From contig NZ_JACXXG010000006.1 in the NCBI RefSeq assembly GCF_014764705.1, positions 1 to 64,000 on the forward strand: DNA of 64,000 bases. The letters run 5' to 3'. Origin of the DNA: Stutzerimonas kunmingensis. GTDB taxonomy: Bacteria > Pseudomonadota > Gammaproteobacteria > Pseudomonadales > Pseudomonadaceae. A model generated the notes under the pieces. It did not search any database and was not told the origin of the DNA. It saw only the letters and a list, made by a program, of their open reading frames with translations. Shown piece after piece: positions 36,130 to 43,068 of this stretch. The first letter of the stretch is position 1; every line of letters begins with the position of its first letter. Position numbers and translations under genes: made by a program.

Positions 36130-37503
36130 TCAGCTCACCACCCGATAGCACGGCTCGTAGGGGGCACCGCCCGGCAACTTCATCCGGTGCTGCCGAACGA
36201 AGGCCTGCAGCAGGTCATCCAGCGGCCGCATGATCGCCGCGTCGCCGTGGATCTCGTAGCGCCCGTACTGTTCGATGCGGCGGATGCCCTTGTCCTTGAC
36301 GTTGCCGGCGACGATGCCGGAGAACGCGCGGCGCAGGTTGGCGGCCAGCTCGTGGGCCGGCAGCCCGCGCCTGAGTTGCAGGTTGGCCATGTTCTCGTGG
36401 GTGGGGTCGAACGGGCGCTGGAAGCCTTCCTCGATCTTCAGCAGCCAGTTGAAGTGGAAGGCGTCGTTGCGTTCGCGGCGGAAGCGCCTGACCGTTCTCA
36501 GCCCCTCGGTCATCTCCCTGGCCACTTCGCTGGGGTCGTCGATGATGATCTGGTAGCGCTGCTGCGCGTCCTCGCCCAGGGTCGCGCCGACGAACGCATG
36601 GATCTGCTGCAGGTAGGCCGCGGCGTCCCGCGGGCCGGTGAGGATGACCGGGAAGGGCAGCTCGCGGTTGGCCGGATGCAGCAGGATGCCGAGCAGGTAG
36701 AGGAATTCCTCGGCCGTGCCGACCCCGCCGGGGAAGATGATGATGCCGTGGCCGACACGCACGAAGGCTTCCAGGCGTTTCTCGATATCCGGCAGGATCA
36801 CCAGTTCGTTGACGATCGGGTTGGGCGCCTCGGCGGCGATGATGCCCGGCTCGGTCAGCCCCAGGTAGCGGCTGCCGACCAGCCGTTGCTTCGCATGGCC
36901 GATGGTGGCGCCCTTCATCGGGCCCTTCATCACGCCGGGGCCACAGCCGGTGCAGACGTCCAGGCTGCGCAGGCCGAGTTCGTGGCCGACGCGCTTGCTG
37001 TACTTGTATTCCTCGGTGCTGATCGAGTGCCCGCCCCAGCACACCACCATGTTCGGCTCCACGCCGGGGCGCAGGGTGCGGGCGTTGCGCAGCAGGTGGA
37101 ACACGTAGTCGGTGATGCCCTGCGAGCTGCTCAGGTCGATGCGGGCGCTGTCCAGTTCGCTCTCGGTATAGACGATGTCGCGCAGCGCGCTGAAGAGCAT
37201 TTCCCGCGTGCTGGCGATCATCTCGCCGTCGACGAAGGCGTCGGCCGGGGCGTTGAACAGTTCCAGGCGCACGCCGCGATCCTGTTGCAGGATGCGCACC
37301 TCGAAATCCTCGTAGGCTTCGAGGATGGTCTTGGCGTTGTCGATGCGCGTACCGGTGTTGACGATCGCCAGCGCGCACTGGCGGAACAGCTTGTGGGTCC
37401 TGCCCGCGCCGACTTCGCTGAGTTGCTGGACTTCGCGTTGCGAGAGGGTTTCCAGGCTGCCCTTGGGGCTTACCGAGGCGTTGATTACGTAGCGTTGGGT
37501 CAT
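36130..37503 (-). CDS. ppnN: Pyrimidine/purine nucleotide 5'-monophosphate nucleosidase
   Basis: 457 residues, the length of E. coli PpnN (YgdH). The central LOG/Rossmann domain has the signature FPGGVGTAEEFLYLL and VCTGCGPGVMKGPMKGA; N- and C-terminal extensions are those of PpnN (MTQRYVINASVSPKGSLETL, and RRAFSGIVAGNVKDKGIRRI). It splits nucleoside monophosphates into base and ribose-5-phosphate and is stimulated by (p)ppGpp in E. coli. It is transcribed alone on the minus strand. Confidence 0.93.
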   Translation of the reverse strand: MTQRYVINASVSPKGSLETLSQREVQQLSEVGAGRTHKLFRQCALAIVNTGTRIDNAKTILEAYEDFEVRILQQDRGVRLELFNAPADAFVDGEMIASTREMLFSALRDIVYTESELDSARIDLSSSQGITDYVFHLLRNARTLRPGVEPNMVVCWGGHSISTEEYKYSKRVGHELGLRSLDVCTGCGPGVMKGPMKGATIGHAKQRLVGSRYLGLTEPGIIAAEAPNPIVNELVILPDIEKRLEAFVRVGHGIIIFPGGVGTAEEFLYLLGILLHPANRELPFPVILTGPRDAAAYLQQIHAFVGATLGEDAQQRYQIIIDDPSEVAREMTEGLRTVRRFRRERNDAFHFNWLLKIEEGFQRPFDPTHENMANLQLRRGLPAHELAANLRRAFSGIVAGNVKDKGIRRIEQYGRYEIHGDAAIMRPLDDLLQAFVRQHRMKLPGGAPYEPCYRVVS

Positions 37504-37565
37504 TCGTCATTCCCTGAGGTCGATGCCGCCGCACCGCGAAGAGCGGCGCCATCGGGATGGTGAGC

Positions 37566-37590
37566 GCCCATGGTCATGGTTGCCATGGGC
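37566..37590. repeat. Inverted repeat upstream of ppnN
   Basis: GCCCATGG (37566-37573) and CCATGGGC (37583-37590) are a perfect 8-bp inverted repeat with a nine-base spacer, 63 bp before the ppnN start. It could be an operator or 5'-UTR hairpin. Confidence 0.45.
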
Positions 37591-37731
37591 TGCCGGGTTC
37601 ACGGGCCGGTATGTCGAGCGCGATGGCCTCCAGCGAGAGGCGGTGAACGGCGGCAGGGCGGCGCCATCTTACCCGCCATGTTCCGGTTGCGGGCGTGGAT
37701 TCTCGACATTCCGTTGCGCGATCGCGTAAGG

Positions 37732-37750
37732 CCCGGCGCAAGCTGCCGGG
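37732..37750 (-). terminator. Hairpin behind thrB
   Basis: CCCGGC-GCAAGCT-GCCGGG lies 16 bp after the thrB stop (minus strand). The T-run is poor, so strength is uncertain. Confidence 0.5.
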
Positions 37751-37765
37751 GTTCAGGCCGCGGCG

Positions 37766-38719
37766 TCAGAACGCAAAAGGTAAGACACTCGCGGGATGCT
37801 GGCGTGCGGCGAGCAGGTGGCGAAATTCGTCGGGGTTTTTTACCTGGATATCGGGCTGGCCGGCGAAGTGCTGTGCGGCGATCAGGCGCGACAACCAGAA
37901 GCGCACGCAGGCGACCCGCAGCATTGGCTGCCACAGTTCGGCTTCGGCCGGAGTGAAGCGGCGCAGGGCGGAATAGGCGGCCAACAGCGGTTCGCTGCGT
38001 TCGCCGTCGATCTCGCCGTTGGGGTGCGAGCACCAGTCGTTCACGGCGATGGCCAGGTCATAGAGCATCGGCCCGGAACAGGCGTTGTAGAAGTCGATCA
38101 CGCCGGTCAGGTGAGTGCCTTCGAACAGCACGTTGTCGCGGAACAGATCGGCATGCAGGTTGGCGCGCGGCAGGGCGAGGAGCTTGGGTCGCAGTTCGGC
38201 GATCTCCGCCAGCCCGTCGCGCAGCAGCGGCAGCTGCTCTTCGGGCAGGCTCAGTGCCAGGCTCGGCCCCTGTTCCTGCATCCAGTCCAGGCCACGGTCG
38301 CTCGCGCGTTCGAGGATGTGCTCGCGGGTGGCCAGGTGCAGGCGTGCCAGCAGCCGGCCGACTTCCGCGCAATGATGAGGGTTGGGCTCGATCATGTGCC
38401 GGCCCGGCAGGCGCGGCTGCAGTAGCGCGGGTTTCTGCGCCAGCTCGCGCAATGCCTCGCCCTGCCCGGTGCGCAGCGCGTAGGGCACCGGCAATCCGGC
38501 GCGCTGCAGCACGTCGAGCAGTTCGATGAAGAACGGCAGGTCCTGCGTGGGCCCACGCTCGATCAGCGTCAGTACGTATTCTCCCTGCTCCAGGCTGACG
38601 AAGAAGTTGCTGTTCTCGCTGCCGGCGGCGATGCCCTGGAAATCGCGCAGCCGCCCGAGCCCGTAGGGCGCCAGGAAGGCTTCCAGTTCGTCGCGTTGCA
38701 GGGGCGTGAATACCGACAT
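37766..38719 (-). CDS. thrB: Homoserine kinase (aminoglycoside-phosphotransferase fold)
   Basis: 317 residues. This is the APH-like homoserine kinase of pseudomonads, unrelated to the GHMP enzyme of E. coli. The catalytic loop LHADLFRDNVLF and the metal-binding VIDFYNA are present. It phosphorylates homoserine in threonine synthesis. Lies 15 bp behind the DUF2782 gene, forming the conserved Pseudomonas order thrB - DUF2782 - polA. Confidence 0.94.
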   Translation of the reverse strand: MSVFTPLQRDELEAFLAPYGLGRLRDFQGIAAGSENSNFFVSLEQGEYVLTLIERGPTQDLPFFIELLDVLQRAGLPVPYALRTGQGEALRELAQKPALLQPRLPGRHMIEPNPHHCAEVGRLLARLHLATREHILERASDRGLDWMQEQGPSLALSLPEEQLPLLRDGLAEIAELRPKLLALPRANLHADLFRDNVLFEGTHLTGVIDFYNACSGPMLYDLAIAVNDWCSHPNGEIDGERSEPLLAAYSALRRFTPAEAELWQPMLRVACVRFWLSRLIAAQHFAGQPDIQVKNPDEFRHLLAARQHPASVLPFAF

Positions 38720-38734
38720 GGCGGGCCTCCCGAA

Positions 38735-39019
38735 TTACCAGCTGAAAATCTTCCAGGAAGGAATGAGCATGTCCGGCTGGTCGGCACGGACGAAGTTGCC
38801 GTCGTTGCCATCGGCACGCACCAGGAAGTAGGGCTTGCCGTGCTTGGGGGTGACTTTCACGGCGTAGAGGAAACCGTTGACGCGGTATTCCTCGACGGTG
38901 CGATCGCCTTCCTGGCGGATGGTCACGTCGGGCTCGCCTTCGACCGATTCCTGGGCGAAACCGGCCAGGGGCACGCATGCCAGCAGGCTGGCCAGCATCA
39001 GGTGTTTTAGAGCGCGCAT
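38735..39019 (-). CDS. DUF2782 exported protein
   Basis: 94 residues with a signal peptide (MRALKHLMLASLLACVPLAGFAQ) and a compact domain (DVTIRQEGDRTVEEYRVNGF, KPYFLVRADG). The family is known from genome annotation and has no assigned function. It is divergent from polA and co-transcribed with thrB. Confidence 0.88.
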   Translation of the reverse strand: MRALKHLMLASLLACVPLAGFAQESVEGEPDVTIRQEGDRTVEEYRVNGFLYAVKVTPKHGKPYFLVRADGNDGNFVRADQPDMLIPSWKIFSW

Positions 39020-39094
39020 GATAACCTTGTCCCTTTATCGTCAAATGGTCCCAACATTCTAGCCTTGGGCCCGCCGAAAAGGTTGATTCCGCTC

Positions 39095-41839
39095 ATGAGC
39101 CAAGCTCCCCTCGTCCTGGTGGACGGTTCGTCCTACCTGTACCGCGCCTTCCACGCGCTGCCTCCGCTGACCACCTCTACCGGCAAGCCGACCGGTGCGG
39201 TCAAGGGTGTGCTGAATATGTTGCTGAGCCTGCGCAAACAGTATCCGGACAGCCCGTTCGCCGTGGTTTTCGACGCCAAGGGTCCGACCTTCCGCGACGC
39301 GCTGTTCGAGAACTACAAGTCGCACCGCCCGCCGATGCCCGATGACCTGCGCGTGCAGGTCGAGCCGCTGCATGCCAGCGTCCGTGCACTGGGGCTGCCG
39401 CTGTTGTGTGTGGAAGGGGTCGAGGCCGACGACGTCATCGGCACCCTGGCGCGGCAATGCGCGGCGCTGGGCCGTGATGTGGTGATCTCCACCGGCGACA
39501 AGGACATGGCCCAGCTGGTCTGCCCACACGTCACCCTGGTCAACACCATGACCGGCAGCGTCTATGACATCGAGGGTGTGAAAACCAAGTTCGGTGTCGG
39601 GCCCGAGCTGATCATCGACTTCCTCGCGCTGATGGGCGACAAGGTCGACAACATTCCTGGCGTGCCAGGCGTGGGCGAGAAAACGGCATGTGGCCTGCTC
39701 AACGGCATCCCGGGCGGGCTCAAGGGACTCTACGAGCACCTCGATCAGGTTGCCGGGCTGCCGATCCGCGGCGCCAAGTCACTGGGCGCCAAGCTGGAGG
39801 AGCATCGCGATGCCGCCTTCATGTCCTACGAGCTGGCGACCATCAAGATCGACGTGGCGCTGGACGTCGAGGTCGGTGACCTGATGCCCGGTGAACCGCA
39901 CCGCGAGGCGCTGATCGCCCTTTATCGCGAGCTGGAGTTCAAGCAGTGGCTGGACGACCTGCTGCGCGAGGCCAAGGCCGCGGGCGAGAACTGCGAGGTG
40001 CAGCCCGAAGGCCGCTCGATCCAGGCCGAAGCCGAGTACACCACGATCCTCGATCCGGCCGAGTTCGATGCCTGGCTCGAGCGCCTGAAGAACGCCGAGT
40101 GCTTCGCCTTCGATACCGAAACCACCAGCATCGATGCTCAGCGCGCCGAGCTGGTCGGCGTGTCCTTCGCCGTCGAGCCGGGCCAGGCGGCCTATGTGCC
40201 GCTGCGTCATTCCTATATGGGTGTGCCGCAGCAGCTCGAGCTTGATGCCGTGCTTGGCGCGCTCAAGCCGCTGCTGGAGGATCCGGCGAAGACCAAGATC
40301 TGCCAGCACGGCAAATACGACATGAACGTGCTGATGCACTACGGCATCGAGATGCGCGGCATGACCTTCGACACCATGCTCGAATCCTACGTGCTCGACG
40401 CCACCGCCACTCGCCACGACATGGATAGCCTGGCGCTGAAATATCTCGGCCGTGGCACCATCCGTTTCGAGGACATCGCCGGCAAGGGCGCCAAGCAGCT
40501 GACCTTCGACCAGATCGCCATCGAACAGGCCGGCCCCTACGCCGCCGAGGACGCCGATGTCACCATGCGCCTGCACCAGACCTTGCTCGGCAAGCTGGAG
40601 CAGACGCCATCGCTGCTCAAGGTGCTGACCGAGATCGAGATGCCGCTGGTGCCGGTGCTGGCGCGCATCGAGCGCAACGGCGCGCTGGTCGATGCGCAGT
40701 TGCTCGGCCAGCAGAGCGTCGAGCTGGGCGACAAGCTGGTGCAGCTGGAACGCGAGGCCTTCGATATTGCCGGCGAGGAGTTCAACCTCGGCTCGCCCAA
40801 GCAGCTCTGCGCGATCCTCTATGACAAGCTCGGCTGCCCGGTAATCTCCAAGACCGCCGGCGGCCAGCCGTCCACCGCGGAAAGCGTGCTTGCCGAACTG
40901 GCCGAGCAGGATTACCCGCTGCCCAAGGTGATCATGCAGCACCGCTCCTTGAGCAAGCTCAAGGGCACCTACACCGACAAGCTGCCGCAGCAGATCAACC
41001 CGCGCACCGGGCGCATCCACACCAGCTACCACCAGGCGGTGACCGCCACCGGCCGGCTGTCCTCCAGCGACCCGAACCTGCAGAACATCCCGATCCGCAC
41101 CGCCGAGGGCCGGCGCATCCGCCAGGCCTTCATCGCGGCGCCGGGCTACAAGCTGCTGGCGGCCGACTACTCGCAGATCGAGCTGCGCATCATGGCTCAT
41201 CTGGCGCAGGATGCCGGTCTGCTGCACGCTTTCCAGAACGACCTCGACGTGCACCGCGCCACGGCTGCCGAGGTGTTCGGGGTACCGCTGGAGCAGGTCA
41301 GCAGCGATCAGCGACGCAGTGCCAAAGCGATCAACTTCGGCCTGATCTACGGCATGAGCGCCTTCGGCCTGGCCAAGCAGATCGACGTCGGCCGCAAGGA
41401 AGCGCAGGAGTACATCGACCGCTATTTCGCCCGCTACCCCGGCGTGCTCGCCTATATGGAGCGCACCCGCACCCAGGCCGCCGAGCAGGGCTACGTCGAG
41501 ACGCTGTTCGGCCGGCGCCTGTACCTGCCGGAGATCAATTCGAAGAACGGCGCCATGCGCAAGGGTGCCGAACGCACCGCGATCAACGCGCCGATGCAGG
41601 GCACCGCAGCGGACATCATTAAGCGCGCCATGATCGCCGTGGACGGCTGGCTGCAGCAGAGCGGGCTGGATGCGCGGGTGATCCTGCAGGTACACGATGA
41701 ATTGGTGCTGGAAGTGCGCGAAGACCTGGTCGAGCAGGTCCGCCAGCAGATCTGTCCGTTGATGAGCGAGGCGGCCCAGCTGGACGTACCGCTGCTGGTC
41801 GAAGCGGGCGTTGGCAACAACTGGGACGAGGCGCACTGA
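39095..41839 (+). CDS. polA: DNA polymerase I
   Basis: 914 residues with all three domains: 5'-3' exonuclease (1-about 290, LVLVDGSSYLYRAFHALPPL, SPFAVVFDAKGPTFR), 3'-5' proofreading exonuclease (about 310-510, CFAFDTETTSIDAQ with its acidic residues intact) and polymerase (about 530-914, motif A DYSQIELRIMAH, motif C QVHDELVLEV). Works in Okazaki-fragment maturation and repair. The ATG at 39095 gives the standard N terminus; a frame from 39065 adds ten residues without family character. Confidence 0.98.
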   Translation: MSQAPLVLVDGSSYLYRAFHALPPLTTSTGKPTGAVKGVLNMLLSLRKQYPDSPFAVVFDAKGPTFRDALFENYKSHRPPMPDDLRVQVEPLHASVRALGLPLLCVEGVEADDVIGTLARQCAALGRDVVISTGDKDMAQLVCPHVTLVNTMTGSVYDIEGVKTKFGVGPELIIDFLALMGDKVDNIPGVPGVGEKTACGLLNGIPGGLKGLYEHLDQVAGLPIRGAKSLGAKLEEHRDAAFMSYELATIKIDVALDVEVGDLMPGEPHREALIALYRELEFKQWLDDLLREAKAAGENCEVQPEGRSIQAEAEYTTILDPAEFDAWLERLKNAECFAFDTETTSIDAQRAELVGVSFAVEPGQAAYVPLRHSYMGVPQQLELDAVLGALKPLLEDPAKTKICQHGKYDMNVLMHYGIEMRGMTFDTMLESYVLDATATRHDMDSLALKYLGRGTIRFEDIAGKGAKQLTFDQIAIEQAGPYAAEDADVTMRLHQTLLGKLEQTPSLLKVLTEIEMPLVPVLARIERNGALVDAQLLGQQSVELGDKLVQLEREAFDIAGEEFNLGSPKQLCAILYDKLGCPVISKTAGGQPSTAESVLAELAEQDYPLPKVIMQHRSLSKLKGTYTDKLPQQINPRTGRIHTSYHQAVTATGRLSSSDPNLQNIPIRTAEGRRIRQAFIAAPGYKLLAADYSQIELRIMAHLAQDAGLLHAFQNDLDVHRATAAEVFGVPLEQVSSDQRRSAKAINFGLIYGMSAFGLAKQIDVGRKEAQEYIDRYFARYPGVLAYMERTRTQAAEQGYVETLFGRRLYLPEINSKNGAMRKGAERTAINAPMQGTAADIIKRAMIAVDGWLQQSGLDARVILQVHDELVLEVREDLVEQVRQQICPLMSEAAQLDVPLLVEAGVGNNWDEAH

Positions 41840-41890
41840 CCGTGCTGCCGAAAAATGTCGCTAGTCGACGAAATTTTTTTCGTCCGCGTT

Positions 41891-41918
41891 GAACTTCCGC
41901 TGCAACCATCCGGTCAGA
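41891..41918 (+). promoter_or_regulatory. AlgU (sigma-E/sigma-22) promoter of the ErsA-like sRNA
   Basis: GAACTT (41891-41896) and TCAGA (41914-41918) are 17 bp apart, matching the GAACTT-N16/17-TCtgA consensus of AlgU. The known ErsA sRNA of P. aeruginosa is AlgU-dependent and located at the same place behind polA. Confidence 0.8.
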
Positions 41919-41923
41919 GCATG

Positions 41924-42052
41924 CGAAGGGTGTAAAAGCCCTTCGATGCTCCTTGTTGTGTTAAGTGTTGGCAGATCTCTGGACCCCGCCCTAGCGGTCC
42001 GGATTTGGACCTCGAACTTCCCCCTCCCCCAATGAAGTTCGAGGTTTTTTTT
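41924..42052 (+). ncRNA. ersA: ErsA-like small regulatory RNA (Spot 42 position)
   Basis: About 129 nt from the predicted start to the end of an eight-T terminator, close to the reported ErsA size. It opens with a hairpin (ATGCGAAGGG / CCCTTCGAT), has an unpaired centre, and closes with CCTCGAACTTC...GAAGTTCGAGG (42010-42044). The terminator loop is CCCCTCCCCC, a C-rich sequence of the kind ErsA uses against ribosome-binding sites. ErsA represses algC and other envelope genes in P. aeruginosa. Identity is inferred from location, promoter, size and structure. Confidence 0.8.
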
Positions 42053-42104
42053 GCCTGCAGAAAAGTGGATGAGGCCTCACCGGGGGCAATGGCCTGCGCA
42101 ATCT

Positions 42105-42122
42105 CTTGCGCAGCATTCTGTG
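42105..42122 (+). repeat. Direct repeat copy 1 upstream of hcp
   Basis: CTTGCGCAGCATTCTGTG; 17 of 18 bases match copy 2 (42210-42227), starts 105 bp apart, about ten helical turns. It is part of a cluster of five TGCGCA palindromes (42095, 42107, 42179, 42200, 42212). Confidence 0.6.
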
Positions 42123-42209
42123 GATAAGTTTGTGGGTAAGCTGTTCGCAGTGCGATGAGTCGCGAGCTTGGTGGGCGTTGCGCAACTTGTTGCCATGTCT
42201 GCGCAGGAA

Positions 42210-42227
42210 CTTGCGCAGCTTTCTGTG
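42210..42227 (+). repeat. Direct repeat copy 2 upstream of hcp
   Basis: CTTGCGCAGCTTTCTGTG, 17 of 18 identical to 42105-42122. Both lie 75-200 bp upstream of the sigma-54-like promoter, the usual distance for an enhancer-binding activator. Confidence 0.6.
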
Positions 42228-42302
42228 TCGGGCATCACTTCTGCTATTCGGGTTGTGTGATGAAAATTAACTATCTCTTTGACAAATAAGCATTTTTTAT
42301 TT

Positions 42303-42319
42303 TTGGCACGGCGCTTGTT
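42303..42319 (+). promoter_or_regulatory. Sigma-54-like promoter of hcp
   Basis: TTGGCACGGCGCTTGTT agrees with YTGGCACGRNNNTTGCW except for T in place of C in the -12 element. It is 48 bp before the hcp ATG. Several T6SS hcp operons in pseudomonads and vibrios are sigma-54 dependent. Confidence 0.6.
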
Positions 42320-42366
42320 GTTACGAAATGGCCATTTGGCACTCATTTCAGACAAGGAGAGCACCC

Positions 42367-42885
42367 ATGCCAACACCCGCGTATCTGTCCCTCGAAGGCA
42401 CCAAGCAAGGCCTGATCACCGCCGGCACCTTCACCGAGGACTCGGTTGGCAACATCTTCCAGGAAGGCCATGAGGACCAGATCCTGGTGCAGGCCTTCCA
42501 GCATCAGGTCATCATCCCGCGTGACCCGCAGTCCGGCCAGCCGACAGGCCAGCGCGTACACAAGCCGCTGATGATCACCAAGGTATTCGATAAGTCGTCG
42601 CCACTGATCTTCAACGCTCTGACTTCCGGCGAGCGCCTGAACAAGTGCCGTCTGGAGTGGTACCGCACCTCGTCCACCGGCACCCAGGAGCACTACTTCA
42701 CCATCGAGCTGGAAGATGCGGTGATCGTCGACGTGCAGTCGCGCATGCCCAACTGCCAGGACCCGAACATGTCCCATTTCACCCATCTGGAAGACGTGTA
42801 CTTCACCTACCGCAAGATCGTCTGGACCCACGAGGTTTCCGGCACCTCCGGCTCCGACGACTGGCGCACCCCGATCGCTGGCTGA
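42367..42885 (+). CDS. hcp: Type VI secretion tube protein Hcp
   Basis: 172 residues with Hcp features (MPTPAYLSLEGTKQGLITAG, EDQILVQAFQHQVIIP, EHYFTIELEDAVIVDV, THLEDVYFTYRKIVWTHE). Hexamer rings stack into the T6SS inner tube and carry small effectors. The AAGGAG lies eight bases before the ATG. A strong terminator directly behind separates it from vgrG, so Hcp can be made in excess. Confidence 0.95.
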   Translation: MPTPAYLSLEGTKQGLITAGTFTEDSVGNIFQEGHEDQILVQAFQHQVIIPRDPQSGQPTGQRVHKPLMITKVFDKSSPLIFNALTSGERLNKCRLEWYRTSSTGTQEHYFTIELEDAVIVDVQSRMPNCQDPNMSHFTHLEDVYFTYRKIVWTHEVSGTSGSDDWRTPIAG

Positions 42886-42901
42886 TTCGCGGCGGTCCCG
42901 C

Positions 42902-42933
42902 TTCGGCCAGGCTCGCCTGGCCGAACGCTTTTT
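42902..42933 (+). terminator. hcp intrinsic terminator
   Basis: TTCGGCCAGG-CTCG-CCTGGCCGAA followed by CGCTTTTT. Read-through would be needed for vgrG unless it has its own promoter in the 135 bp that remain. Confidence 0.85.
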
Positions 42934-43068
42934 GCGAAGCACTGAACAGATTCCGCCATCGTCGTTCTGGAATGCGCTAACCATGCATTCTAGAGCGGCC
43001 GGCCTGTGTTACACGGGGCTCCGCAAGCGCCCATGCGCTGATACATGGACTGAACAGGAGGAACATGG

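Noticed and set aside
39779-41836. 685-codon open frame on the minus strand
   Set aside because: Antisense shadow of polA with no recognisable domain.
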